Shown here: positions 1-12,000 of the stretch, one piece after another
Layout: every line of letters begins with the position of its first letter
Position numbering within the stretch: the first letter of the stretch is position 1
Assembly (NCBI GenBank): GCA_043381765.1
Contig: JBHJMP010000839.1
Coordinates: 1-52,573, forward strand
Source: Collodictyon triciliatum
Taxonomy: Eukaryota > CRuMs
DNA: 52,573 nucleotides
Direction of reading: 5' to 3'
The notes under the pieces: model-generated
Seen by the model: the letters and a program-made list of their open reading frames with translations, nothing else
The model's database searches: none
Told to the model about the DNA's origin: nothing
Program-made: the position numbers and the translations under genes

Positions 1-121
1 TCCATAATAATCCATAATAATCCATAATAATCCATAATAATCCATAATAATCCATAATAATCCATAATAATCCATAATAATCCATAATAATCCATAATAA
101 TCCATAATAATCCATAATAAT
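1..121. repeat. 10-bp minisatellite TCCATAATAA, 12 copies
   Basis: Twelve perfect head-to-tail copies of TCCATAATAA run from the left edge and stop just before the first visible acceptor AG at 123-124. The array therefore lies in an intron of the EF-hand-like gene and continues past the window edge. The copies are identical, which implies recent expansion or homogenisation. Confidence 0.98.
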
Positions 122-124
122 CAG

Positions 125-1395
125 GAAATCTTCACAAAGTATCGCACGCGGCTGGAAAAAATATTTCTGTACTATGCGCGACAAGATGTTCAGACCGAAG
201 GATCGAAGCAGCATACAGACACCATCAATGTAAACGAGTTCCACCAAATGTGCAAGGTGACAATTTTTTTTTGGATTATATACGTAAATATGTATATATT
301 TGTAATTGCATAAGTGGCAACAATCACTGGGTGTCCACAAATACGCAACAGTATCCGCGCTGCATACTACCACTGTGAAAGCTTGATGATTTGAATCAGA
401 TAACAACCAGTTGTCATCTGAGTCTCGAGCTAACAATTTGTTTTTTCAGGAGTGCAGCTTGATTGATGCGAGCTTTTCGATGAAGCAAATCAACACGATA
501 TTCTGCAACATCCAGATTGACGGGGATGTTAAAAATATGTCGAATGAGGAGAAGCACAAGGAGGTAATCAGTCGTTGCTCAAACCATTTGCCCTCTCACC
601 ACACCGCCATCATTTTGAAAAGAATCGATGCTAATGTGTCCACCCTCACCGACTAGCTCATCTTCCCGGAGTTTCTCGAAGTAGGTTCCCTTTCTATATG
701 AAAGTAAACTGGTCTCCTTCAGCACCCACCCAAAACATCCGGGACACTCTAGCCACGCTAGAAACATTGACTCCTTCCGTTACTTTTTTTTCTTTCTCAT
801 TCTTTAATTATTATTATTTTGTTATGTGGGTTTTCAACTTTGCTGTATTGTTAAACATAATCACGCCCGGCAGGGAATGGCAGCTCTTTGTACATACAAG
901 TCCCCAGACCCTGTGAGTGGCCGCAGATTCAACGCACTGCTACCTCCACCAACACATTCAATACATCTTACTTCCCTTCCCCTAAAAGCGACACATGGCA
1001 CATGACACATAACGAGACACAAGGCGAGATACAAAAAAGCACTACTCACCCAAGCCGGCCATTCATGCATAGTACACGCCGCTCTACATCAAACTGGACC
1101 AGTTTCTCTCCGAGGTCATCATCCCAAAGCTGCAGCCCACCATCAAGGGATTAGGTGAGTCCCACCCACCCCCATCTGCATGAACATGTCTGTGTGTCTG
1201 TGTGTAAACTATGCCCGCCTCTCCAACTGCTTTGCTTCGACTTACACGGACTGAGCGCCCTCCCGTCCCGCAGCGAAAGCGACAACGAGCCGGCCAGCCA
1301 CCCAGACCAGCGGAGGACGCGTGAGTTCCACTTCTGAAAAGCCGACTATTGTCCTTCTGCAACGCCCACACGCCGCCGCCTTTCGGCACGTCTGA
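125..1395 (+). CDS. EF-hand-like protein, 5' end outside the window
   Basis: Exons that agree in phase are 125-256, 450-563, 657-680, 874-912 and 1073-1154, all GT-AG. A possible last exon runs from 1274 to a TGA at 1393-1395, but it may splice again at GTGAGT 1321. The peptide has two helix-loop-helix halves: the first ends INVNEFHQMCK and the second contains LIFPEFLEGMAALCTYKSPD, followed by LDQFLSEVIIPKLQPTIKGL. The FPEFLE and DQFL pattern resembles a protist family of EF-hand proteins with degenerate loops. A canonical 12-residue DxDxDG calcium loop is not obvious in the visible part, so calcium binding is unproven. Exons 3 and 4 are only 24 and 39 nt long. The N-terminus lies left of the window. 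The gene converges on the M20 peptidase gene, leaving about 360 GC-rich nt with no recognisable feature between them. Confidence 0.7.
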
Positions 1396-1756
1396 CTCTG
1401 AAACCCTTCCTGCAAATTGGGCAGAGCGAACGCCGATCCAGCAGACAGAGCAACGCCGATTAGACCGGCCACGGCACCATTGGCAGACGCGCATAGGCCG
1501 AGACAGGGGCGGCCCTTATAAATACGACGCTGTGCTGGAGCGAAAGAGTCCAAGAAGCTGGTATTGATAGCGACAGCAATCGCGATTCACAGTATGCACG
1601 CACTCGCCTCTTGCAGTCGCACACACCCATCGGAAAGAATGGGCGTTCCCAACACGGACTTTATGGATTGTCAGTCTTGTCTGCTTGCGTGCGATTGCTG
1701 TCTGGGCAGGCTTGCGAGAAAAAGAGGAAGAGAGTTTTGGTGCTGGCAAATGCGGT

Positions 1757-4700
1757 TTACAGCTGTGAGTGGTCGGCAAGAATGGAGGCGATGCAGCAGT
1801 TCAGACGGGTCGCGTAGGGCAGGTGGATGAACTCGTTCGGCCCGTGCGCGTTGGAATGCGGCCCCAAGACACCTGTTTGGCAGCCACACAAAGGATGCAT
1901 ACTTAGTGTACTGATACATACATACATATATATATGCGCATACGCATGCAAGAAAATGCTAGAAAGTTTTGCACATTTCTAAAGTTCCTGATTCATGAGA
2001 TGTTATTGCTATGGATAGAAAACAAGGAAAGAAGATTCTCATTATTGATGGTTCGTTTCGCCCGCATATTGTTGCGTGTAAATGATGCCAACGCACCTGT
2101 AATCACAAACTGGGCCGAAGGAAACATCTTGCCAAGCATGCCCATGAACGGGATACTTCCACCCTCGCCGAGCCCGATGGGCGGTTTCTCGTAGAAGGTG
2201 GTGGATGCCTTCTCGAGCGAAGCTTGCAGCCACGGAGCGGTAGCCGGAGCATTCCATCCTATATATGTATATATGAGTATGTGTGTGACAAGATTAGTGA
2301 TGAATNNNNNNNNNNNNNNNNNNNNNNNNNNNNNNNNNNNNNNNNNNNNNNNNNNNNNNNNNNNNNNNNNNNNNNNNNNNNNNNNNNNNNNNNNNNNNNN
2401 NNNNNNNNNNNNNNNNNNNNNNNNNNNNNNNNNNNNNNNNNNNNNNNNNNNNNNNNNNNNNNNNNNNNNNNNNNNNNNNNNNNNNNNNNNNNNNNNNNNN
2501 NNNNNNNNNNNNNNNNNNNNNNNNNNNNNNNNNNNNNNNNNNNNNNNNNNNNNNNNNNNNNNNNNNNNNNNNNNNNNNNNNNNNNNNNNNNNNNNNNNNN
2601 NNNNNNNNNNNNNNNNNNNNNNNNNNNNNNNNNNNNNNNNNNNNNNNNNNNNNNNNNNNNNNNNNNNNNNNNNNNNNNNNNNNNNNNNNNNNNNNNNNNN
2701 NNNNNNNNNNNNNNNNNNNNNNNNNNNNNNNNNNNNNNNNNNNNNNNNNNNNNNNNNNNNNNNNNNNNNNNNNNNNNNNNNNNNNNNNNNNAGGAATTTG
2801 CAAGCGATTCCACGCTTTCTTGTAGGATAGACCATAGTTGTAATAATAATAATAATAATAATAACAAAAAAAAGCATATTATTATACGCACAACAGACCT
2901 GCTCGGTTGGTCGGGGGAATTCCGTCTACGCCAGTGAAGCTCAGCGAAGGTTTCCACGTGCTAGTGGCCAGTATGAGATATAATCATTTGATTATTAGCG
3001 GTAATTTTCGGGAACACTTGACGTGTCAATAATTCATCATTATTTCAAGAAAAAAGAAGCAATCGTGATTTAAATTGGCTAACCGGCTGAGAATTCTCTC
3101 AACATTGTCGTTCCCCAGCGGTTTCACACCCTCGACGAACGCAAACTACAATCATTTACATGAACAGAGCAGTTAGATCGAAAAGCCAACTTGCGCTAGA
3201 TTAAGAACAATAGCTTGTTTCTACCCAACCGATGTAGGATAAGATAAAAGAAAATGAAAAAGAATGTGTATATACGGTAAGAATATTCCTGACAAAACAT
3301 GCAGGCCAAAATATCAGTTGAAAGAAAAGAAAAGGAAGCTAGGAACCTCTTTCCAAACTTCGTCACCAACAACAGATGCAAGAGCCTTTGCCTGCTCCAC
3401 ACGTTCCTCAGGTATATCGCAGTACAACTCAGGGATAAGAATCTTCCCACTCTCTGGGTCTTGGAAACGGTTGATGATGGAGTGGATGGCCCGGAAGGAT
3501 GAACCAACAATCCCACTGCATAGACGATAAGATTAATGGCTTCATATTGTGGCACTTGTAATACAATTCATTGAATACCTTGCATGTCCACTGTGGACGC
3601 CGTCTTTGAGGACAGAGACTTTGACAGTAAATGCAGTCATCCCACGGAGAGATGTAGTGACAAAGAGCTGTTTCAAAGTTCGGTAAAGCGATTCAATTCA
3701 GATTTATCAAGTGCTGCAATAAATATGTAAATATAGGATGGAGGCTCCAACAAATGAATGGGTGCTGCAAAAGAGAGAGGAACCTGCTCATAATTGCTGC
3801 AACCACTGTCGAGACAAACAATCAAGTTTGGGGTTCCGATGCGAGTTTGGAGTTTCTCGATGTAATGGGGAAGGTCGAAGCTTCCGCTCTCTTCGCAAGC
3901 CTCGATGATGATAACATATCGGTCGTGTTGGATATCTAGAATGAAAATGGTTGCAAACGTTGTGATTTGATTGCCTATGGTTCAAAGGAAGGAAGATGCA
4001 GATAGAAGGCAGAGAAACGGATCTCCAAGGAGGTTACTTTGGTCCTTCAATGCCAGGATTGCTGTCAGCGATGCGAAGATAGCATAACCATCGTCGGCTC
4101 CTCCGCGGCCGTACAACTTTTCAACCAAATATGCGCGTTGTTTACTTTTTTTTGAAAAAAAAATTCATACCAACAATAGCTACATTTATTCAGGGAAGAA
4201 TGATGTAATACCTTGCCATCTCGAATTATGGGCGTGTAAGGATGAAGCCCGTCGGACCAGGCATCAGTCATGGGAGGTTGCTTGTCCATGTGTCCGTAGA
4301 GAAGGACGGTTCTATGCCACGTGAGTATCCAGAAGAAGTAAAAAAAGGGCAAATCATCTCAAGATTCGTATAATATAACCATCCCAAACAGACTGGATAG
4401 ACTCGAACGCCAACTATTTATATGACGATGATAGTTAAAGTAGGTTGCAGACTTGAGCTTGTCAGCCGGCAAAGTTCCCTCGATGGTGATAAAGATGACA
4501 GGTGTGCGGGGAGACCCATCTTCCTTGTTGTCTCGAATAAGCTACTCGAGTCGGGGATTATGATAAGCTTATGAGTGGTGACAATAACGGATTGAGAGAA
4601 TACACCAGTGAATATGTTGGGCGAAATGTCTATGAGGACAAAAACCTCCAACACCAGGCCGGGGCAGTTCTTGGACTTGACCCAATCGATCATGAGCTGC

Positions 4701-4896
4701 AGAGCCCTGTCCATGTGTCCATTCGTGGCCCAGTCAGGATCAAATGCAGGACTCTATGCAGGTTGCGGCAGATAATCAACAATTGAAGTGAAGAAGCAGG
4801 GACGTCAGTATAGGGAGTTCGGTCGAAGCATAGCGTCATTTCTGAGCCGAGAAGCAACACAGCACAGCGAGTAAAGACATTTGCGCTTTTGAAACA

Positions 4897-4992
<96 letters not shown>

Positions 4993-5176
4993 GAAGGCAC
5001 TCATACAAATAGAATATAAAGACAGCAGATAAGAGTGCGGTGACAGAGACGTAAAGGAATGTTGATCAAGTGAGAAGCAAAACCTGGTTCGGAATGGAGA
5101 TGTAGTCAGAGAGCGCCGGGACGATTTCAGAGTCCCACGCACTTTGGACAAAAGAGAGAGTCTTTTGCTTGTCCAT
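1757..5176 (-). CDS. M20-family metallopeptidase (CNDP-like dipeptidase)
   Basis: This is a dinuclear zinc peptidase of the M20 family, expected to hydrolyse dipeptides in the cytosol. ATG is at 5174-5176; exon 1 is 5084-5176 (31 codons, starting MDKQKTLSFVQ and ending SIPNQ) and TAA is at 1757-1759. Later exons read SPAFDPDWATNGHMDRALQL, then VIFITIEGTLPADKLKS, then VLLYGHMDKQPP (metal His and Asp), KLYGRGGADDGYA (bridging Asp), VIIIEACEESGSFD (catalytic Glu pair), NLIVCLDSGCSNYE (metal Asp), VSVLKDGVHSGHA, GGSIPFMGMLGKMFPSAQF and SNAHGPNEFIHLPYA (terminal metal His). All metal and catalytic residues of the family are therefore present. Part of the lid or C-terminal region falls in the N gap at 2306-2791, so the model is incomplete there. 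Intron 1 carries a long AAT array. The gene is head-to-head with DENND10. It resembles the fungal, plant and protist branch of M20; the exact substrate cannot be read from sequence. Confidence 0.93.
2306..2791. other. Assembly gap (486 N)
   Basis: The run of N lies inside the M20 peptidase gene, between the exon ending near 2890 (GVDGIPPTNRAG) and the exon near 2095-2257 (GGSIPFMGMLG). At least one coding exon is probably hidden. Any reading frame that crosses the gap is meaningless. Confidence 0.99.
4897..4991. repeat. (AAT)n microsatellite in M20 intron 1
   Basis: About 31 uninterrupted AAT units lie in the first intron of the M20 gene, between exon 1 (5084-5176) and the exon encoding SPAFDPDWATNGHMDR. 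A second long AAT array sits in the Myb gene at 14779-14881, and a short one lies at 2841-2862 beside the N gap. Confidence 0.97.
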
Positions 5177-5679
5177 GATTCCTGTAGATTTGCAGCCGGC
5201 TTTAGTATTTGCGCACTGATCTCCTCCTCCAACATTTAGAGTTGATCAAAGTTCTCATCGCCCTTGTCCTGGCGGATAATCATTCTTCGCACGCTGAGCA
5301 GGCGATGGAAGAGTGTTGCTTAGTGATTCGTGGATTCTTCTGAGGAATAAGACCAGTCGTGTTTGAAGCTGTACTGCGTCCGGAAAAGCCAAAGTGGAAG
5401 TTTGGACACACGCCCCAGAGCCAAAAAGGAAAACCCCACAATTAGATAGGAATTAGAGCTTAGGATTTAACCAAATCTGGATTGTCGATCAACAATCAGG
5501 CGCCAGGCGATCAAAAGTCAATCAAACCTGCCAATCAGCAATTGCAGAAGCCCAAGGGTCGCTGCGGATCGTTGGGCACACAACGTAGAAAATAAGTAAA
5601 AGGAAGAGAATAAGTAAAAGGGAGGGAAAAGAAATGTTCATTGGACTGGATTTTTTCTTTTTGTCACTAATCGCAGCAG
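5177..5679. promoter_or_regulatory. Shared upstream region of M20 and DENND10
   Basis: These 503 nt separate two start codons pointing away from each other: the M20 ATG ends at 5176 and the DENND10 ATG begins at 5680. Both 5' UTRs and both promoters must fit here unless an upstream non-coding exon exists. I see no TATA box or repeated motif that I would defend; a bidirectional promoter is inferred from geometry alone. Confidence 0.5.
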
Positions 5680-8475
5680 ATGCAAGGATCGTCAGAGTTT
5701 GGAGGTGGTTTGCAGGCCATCGCCTTGATCGAAAAGGACACGAATCAGGACATCCTCGTCTCATGGCAAGTTCATGATTTCTTTTGACACCGTCTCTTTT
5801 TTTATTCACCTCGTTTTTTTTTTTTGGTTATGTGTGTGTTTTTCCTTTATTTTGACTTTGTCTATGTGTGTGTGTTTTTTTTTTAAAGTTTGTGATTTAT
5901 TCCCTTCGCGCAGGAGTTTCCCTTCGACAGGCGCTGACTTGGACGCTGTTTTGAAGGATCGATCGTTCCTGCAGCGCGAAGTCGTAGAAATGCAGTCCTT
6001 TTTTTCTCGGTTTGGGCCTTATTGGCAGCACTTCCATGTCGAAGCTGTCGAAGGCAATGAGAAGCTTCCCCGAGTCCAAGTCTTTGCAATCGTTCTACTG
6101 AGTAAGGTATGTGAGGAACTTTTATTTATTCACTTCTACGTCTCTTGATTTTTTTTAATATTGATTCAATTTTTGCTTTCAGCGATTATTGTTCGTGATG
6201 TCCTTAAATATATTATATTCTAATTCTATTCTAATTCTATTCTAATTCTATTCTAATTCTATTCTAATTCTATTCTAATTCTATTCTAATTCTATTCTAA
6301 TTCTATTCTAATTCTATTCTAATTCTATTCTAATTCTATTCTAATTCTATTCTAATTCTATTCTATTCTATTCTATTCTATTCTATTCTATTCTATTCTA
6401 TTCTATTCTATTCTATTCTATTCTATTCTATTCTATTCTATTCTATTCTATTCTATTCTATTCTATTTTTTCGTCTCATTACAGAGCTACGACCCTGAAA
6501 AGTACTTTTCCTTGGCCAAACTATTGGCAAAAGTATATATGTCGACTGGGGACGTCAAAAAGCTTCTTGAGCTGTATGGATTTATCTTATATATTGCAGT
6601 TATAATAACATTCAATCGCCTCTTTGGTAATCTTTGTGTGGCACAGTTCACCGTAAAAGTAGAAATAGTTTGATTTGCACATCATGGTTTTTTTTTATGA
6701 TTGGTTAATTGGATGATTATTCAAACATGCTACAGTACAGCTGACTTTGTTACAACCATCTTTTTAGATATTTGAAAGCCTATACAACTGGAGCAGTTGA
6801 CGCAGGACCAATTGGAAGGTTTTCGTTTTCTGACTTCGATGCTAGAAAAGCGTTGTTGGGTGGATCAGTTAAGAGTATGTATATATCCTAGTAATGCCCT
6901 ATGTCCATATCTTTTCATATGAATGTTGATGCTGTTCAACTCTGAATATTTTTTTCCTTAATTCGATTCAAAGTTGTTCATTTCTGAATCTATTCAATTT
7001 AACAATAGCCTTCTTTTGTCAATGAATTTTGATTGATCAAATGAGGAAAAATAATATTCATCACTCATCAATCATATGGCAGGTGTTATCAACATTTTTG
7101 GCGTGGAAAGTATTCTCATTTGGGTCGCCATGATGCTCAAAAAGAGAGTTGTTATATTCACTGACCGTTTGGAAACCTTGTTGCCTGTCGCTAGGTTTTC
7201 TTGTCATCTAAAAGATATACTCAATCTTCCATCTGAGTTCCTTGAAAATATGTCGATTGATCAAAGAAAGAAACCAAGAAAAAGTGAAAAATAATTAAGA
7301 GGTTGTCGCTTTTACCCACAAACCATTTAAAATACAGAGCTTTTCCACTGTTTGTCTGGCACCGTCAAAACTGGGACTTGTTGAGACCTTTTGTTTCAAT
7401 CAACGAAACACAACTTCAAGATTTGCAAACAATCGGGTCCTTTGTCGCTGGATTTACAGATTCACGCATCCGAAACTATTCCGATCTTTATGATATTTAT
7501 GTGGACAGTGAGCACAATCAGCCCATCAATGAATCTACGTTTGGCCCCGCATTAGGGGTTTTGTTTTTACATAGTTTATTGATAAAAGCGATTAAAACAG
7601 AGCCTTCCTTTTTCTTTTTCTTAATTATTTACAGTTCCGGCACAATCGGTAACAGTGGCCGAACACGCGAAATGTATCACTTTTGTGTCAATAAAAACCA
7701 ATTTTGTTTGCTTCATGTCCAGAAATAACCACCGCATATTATCAGTTTCATACAACGACTTTTGATGTTGTACTGCTTGAATTTATATGCTCCCCATGCT
7801 ACAGCGCTTATTAAATCTGCATTACTTTGCAGCTGATTTTGTTTTGGGCTCATTCCACAAAGACCTTGCATCCATCATGGTGTCTGCTGCAGAGGAACAA
7901 ACAGACCAGGTATCTTTGATTGTGTCTATTATCGTTTATACACACCCGTGCTAATCAGAATCTGCTCTCAGTGAAAGTATGATTTAAAATAATGCAGAGA
8001 ATCAATTTGCAATAACTGTGATGGAACCACATGTTTATTCACATATTTATTCATTCTTATTTTATTTTTTTTAATACAGGGCATCGTGAAGATAATAGCC
8101 CAGAAAACCCGTGAGCTCATCACAAACCTCCAAGCCCTTTCTGGAGGTGAGTAACCCAACTCCATGCTGTCATTTTTTTTTTATCTTTCCACGGAGATAG
8201 TAAAAAAAATTTCACTGAAGTAGAAAAAACAACAACCATATATTCTATTTCTTTTATGACAGTGTCTTTGTATCCATCTATTATTGCAATAATTCGACTT
8301 GCGGCTTCATAAGCGGCGGTTCTCATCATTCCCACAAACAGACTCATCTAAAGCTCATCCAAAACTCATCCAATCAGGAGAAACCATCACGCAAGAGGCA
8401 CTGCAGCAGCGCAAACTGGGTCAGGCTATGGAGCGCTTCCTCTACAACGTCGCTGTCCACGAGAATCTCGCCTAG
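5680..8475 (+). CDS. DENND10: DENN-domain protein 10 (FAM45) homologue
   Basis: Ten exons agree in phase throughout: 5680-5765, 5914-6106, 6485-6573, 6768-6874, 7083-7194, 7338-7507, 7635-7673, 7833-7909, 8080-8146 and 8342-8475, ending in TAG. They encode 357 residues, the length I recall for human DENND10. Landmarks in order are LQAIALIEKDTNQDILVSW (uDENN start), the WSFPST segment, SYDPEKYFSLAKLLAKVY, FSFSDFDARKALLGGSVK, VESILIWVAMMLKKRVVIF, FPLFVWHRQNWDLL and VAGFTDSRIRNYSDLYDIYV, then a helical tail ending AMERFLYNVAVHENLA. Each matches DENND10 in order. In animals DENND10 acts on late endosomes and belongs to the Commander assembly; the same role here is inferred. The first intron appears to start with GC (GCAAGT) rather than GT. 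Introns 2 and 4 carry a pentamer/11-bp array and a micro-insertion. Confidence 0.95.
6217..6466. repeat. Composite 11-bp / 5-bp tandem repeat in DENND10 intron 2
   Basis: From about 6217 to 6360 the unit is CTAATTCTATT (11 bp); from 6361 to 6466 it becomes the pure pentamer TTCTA. The 11-mer is two pentamers plus one extra A, so the pentamer may be derived from it or the reverse. The array lies in the intron 6107-6484, shortly before the acceptor at 6483-6484. Confidence 0.97.
6933..6989 (-). repeat. Micro-insertion with flanking direct repeats, copy 1
   Basis: A 27-nt insert (6948-6974) contains a T-run, CC and ATTCGATTCAAAGT. It is bracketed by TGTTCAACTCTGAAT (6933-6947) and TGTTCATTTCTGAAT (6975-6989), which differ at two bases. 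It lies in DENND10 intron 4 (6875-7082). Read on the minus strand the insert begins ACTTTGAATCGAAT and ends in a run of A. Confidence 0.8.
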
Positions 8476-9035
8476 TTATCTTTAAAGGAAAAAAAGAAAG
8501 AAAGGCTTCGGCGTCAATGCTTTCTCTCTCCCTCTCCCAACTATACAAACTCTTCGCTTCAAGATTCCCAAGCAAAAATACAATGGCAAACATACCTTCT
8601 TTGTGTAGAGGTTATTTTTTTGAAAAAAATAATCTGATTTTCATTTGATAACTTTTATTTTATTTTCTGGAATGGCGATAACATCAAGAGCTCATCCAAC
8701 TCCCAAGATATGGAGAAATAGATGGTGCAACTTGTGCGGGCGAATGATGCATGGTGGTAAGCTTGTCACTCATAGAATACATTAACCCAGCTATAACAGG
8801 AGGCACGTACTAGATTTCTTTTCTATGAGATGAATGGATGTTGTAAGTAACCCCATATAGAGCTAAAATTAAAGTCTCTAGTATTTTGGAATGATTTATA
8901 AAAGTGAGAGCAAATACGTTGATTTTGTTCGTTGGACGAGAGAATCTTTTTTCCACCTATATTTGAATAGTTACATAAGTTCTTGCAAGACACAAGAATA
9001 GATTATGTCAAAGGCGAGGATTTCCAAGTTTTTAT
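8476..9035. other. Convergent 3' intergenic region, DENND10 / USP
   Basis: These 560 nt lie between the stop codons of DENND10 (+) and the pyrophosphorylase (-). They are AT-rich and must hold both 3' UTRs. I found no convincing coding exon, RNA gene or tandem array. Confidence 0.7.
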
Positions 9036-12000
9036 CTATTGCCTCATCGACTTACTCTTTGAAGTCTCCTCTCTGGTTTCTTTCTTTACCAGTGCGTATC
9101 CGCGCATTCTGAGATATTCGGGCGCCTCGATTTTAGCTAGATAAAAAATCCGCTTTCGAATGAGAACTCGATGTTGTACTTCGATAAATAAACAAAACAC
9201 GCTCATGGTAAGGAATTCTTATATCCAGTCTGTGCACTACTCACCATCAAGCTTTTCATATGTCCATCCGTCATTCTTCACCTCCAGGTCTCTAGACAAA
9301 TTACACAGGGGTCATATGATGTTCACATTGAAGTTTTTTTCCCCTTTATTCGATTCAAAGTGTGTTCACATTGAAGTTGAAAAATGCAAAACAAAGATGT
9401 TCATTCTCATCTTACTTTATAAGCATAGACGCGCCGAGCTCGGCTTTCACAACAAGCGCCCCATCCAGAACTAGATTTTGAATGTCTATGTCCCCGTCAA
9501 GGACAAGAGTGGACCTAGAGGATATACTTCCACCGTGAATTCTGTCAATCAACTCCGAAACAGTAACAGCAAACCCAGGCGCCAAGTGAATCTGTCCCGA
9601 GGGTAGGATGGTCGATTAAAATGAATGAGCAGTAGAACGTAGAGTGCTTTCACTTTTGTTTTTATCTTATATACTTTATGGCACAAGCTTCAAGAGATCT
9701 GAAAGAAACGCGTGGATTAAAAAAATATTGTATGATGAGAAAGTTGAAGTATCAAGAGCTTTTTCATGTCTGTTATAGATGTCATATGAGTGCAAGTACT
9801 TTTGGGCTTAGTCGGCTGGGAATGCCTAGGAAAAATGTTGGGGGGACCTCTCCAATCAGCATTCTAATGGCAATATTGGGTCAAAACATGGTGAGTGTGC
9901 CCTTGTTTGTATGATGCGTGAATGAAAATGTGACTATCTCTTCACACACAAAAAAAAGTATGATTATTCAGTCACCCTGCCATTCTCAGAAGCCTGATAT
10001 TTGTTGTGAACAAGTCTGACTCACAACTTGCTGCGCATTCCGGAGGTAGTCCGGACTAGTCATTCACAAGGTGGTTTTTGTTTTGTTGTGTTTTGTTTCA
10101 TATTGTATTGTATTGTGTGTGGTTTTTTTTGTCAGGATTATTGTTAAAATTGCCAATGTACATACGCTATAAGCAGCGACGAAAGGATAATACCTGAATC
10201 TTCTTAGCAGCATCTGCGGGGTTGTTTTTCACTGGCGAGAAACACAGCCATCTTTCAAACATAGTGAAGCCTACTTTACGCTCAGTCCCAAATAAACGAG
10301 TAAAATCCTACTCAAATGGTTGCGTATGACACAAAAAAAAAAAGTGAACAAATGGAATATACACAAAGTCTAACATTTGAATTAAAAAAAATTATTTTGA
10401 ACCTGCATCATACATTCCAGTCGTGTTGGTTTTGTAAAGATTGTTTTTTCCGGGTTACTATAGGTTGTCATCAATAGGGAATGTAGGCATATGTTTAGAT
10501 AATTACCCTGGTGTCTGCCAGAGTAAATTATTGTTCCTTTATTTTTCGACAGGTTTTCTTTATATTTTGGAAATGATTCGATTTATTTGCGTGCTGGTGA
10601 TAGATTTGGTTATTACCTGTATTTTGGGTTCACAAACTCTGGAACCTGGCCGTTCGTTTTTTCAAGAGTGTCGTTGTATGTGTCGATATTGAAAATAAGG
10701 ACGTTTATGTTTCCTGGATAGGGTGAAAATCCTGTGGTGTCAGCTGCATCTCCCTAGATTTTTGTCATTAAATAATGGATTTTTCTTTTATTACTATCCT
10801 TCCTTCTAATTTTGTGCAAGATGATGGAGTGTCATAAAATAATTGTAATATATTCAGTTGGAGTATACGGGGAACAAAATTAATCAGAACAAAAAAATTG
10901 ATACATTACTAATTTGGCAAACTTCATATGTGTTTTCGGTGCTGGATTTTATATGTTCCTTACCTGGGGAAATCCAGAACTTTTCAGCATAGGTTCGAGT
11001 TGGTTATACTCCTGTATTTAAGAAAGTCTTTTTTAGGGCACAATCACATTTATCTGATTCGGTGTGACCTGGCGCCAGCCAAGATATAGCATCCCTATTC
11101 TCCTTTTTTTTTTTCTTCTTTTTTTAGAATATTACCACGTTGCATGTCATGTGACTTCCGTCTCCTTTGGTGAGCTTGACTATTCCACCAACAGCCTCCT
11201 TTGGCGTCCGAGGAACTAGAATGTGGTGGATTTTCACCAAAAATCGACAGTACAGGGTTTTACAACATGAAGAGCATAGACTTTATTCGCTCATTTAACT
11301 GTAATACCTGTAATGGAGTTGGAGTCGAACTTGCGAATGGAACTGGCCCCCAGGGCTGCAGGAACAATCTTGAAAACAAGGGCATTTGTATCTTGGAAGA
11401 ATAAGACCCATTTTCTGCCTTCTTTCTTCCAACGGGGTATGATACCCTCCAAAAATAACAAACTGTGAATATCTCCATGTCCGTGGGGTTTTGTCTCGAG
11501 ACAATAAGGGTCATGCTCGTTAGTAACAAAATGGCATTCGTTGTCAGAAATGCTTGGAACTTGCTCTTGCTTAACAATCGTGATTTGTCTCTCTTCCATA
11601 CCAAAGTTGGCATTTTCTTTCAGCAATGCAACAGTCGCATCGTGAGTATCCCCTGATGTCATTATCACAAGGGGAAGAAACCCTCCTACAGCTAATCACA
11701 GGGGGCGACAGACAGTGAGCAGTTGGGGGAAGAAAAAAAAGAAGCAAAATGCGCTCGAGAAATTGTGAATACTTAAAACTATGGTATAATTTTTTTATGT
11801 AATTGAGTATGTATGAAAACCAGACCATCGCAGCGGTCTTGAAAGGCCAAAATATATTCGATATAGTACTGTATAAAGGGCTTTCCGGTAATCAGGTCGA
11901 CTGGAAGGGAAACTTTAATACCGTTATATCCAAGCCGCTCCCCAAGACCTCCAGCGACAAGTACGAACCCTGTTGACTTCATTGCTTCGTCTATGCCAAC

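Noticed and set aside
2000-2957. Long frames on both strands spanning 2306-2791
   Set aside because: They are open only because the run of N has no stop codons. The same applies to frames over 17643-18221, 33636-34202 and 43494-43693.
5829-5883. Possible further micro-insertion in DENND10 intron 1
   Set aside because: CCTTTATTTTGACTTTG lies between two TATGTGTGTGT stretches, but the flanks are simple TG repeats, so the duplication cannot be separated from slippage.
6961-6971. ATTCGATTCAA as a tRNA B box (tRNA-derived SINE)
   Set aside because: ATTCGATTC resembles the B-box consensus, but the first G is changed and no A box or tRNA body exists in the 27-nt insert.
6933-6989. Micro-insertions as introner elements that create introns
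   Set aside because: The inserts sit inside introns that have other splice sites, or between genes. Their direct repeats do not coincide with a donor and acceptor pair.
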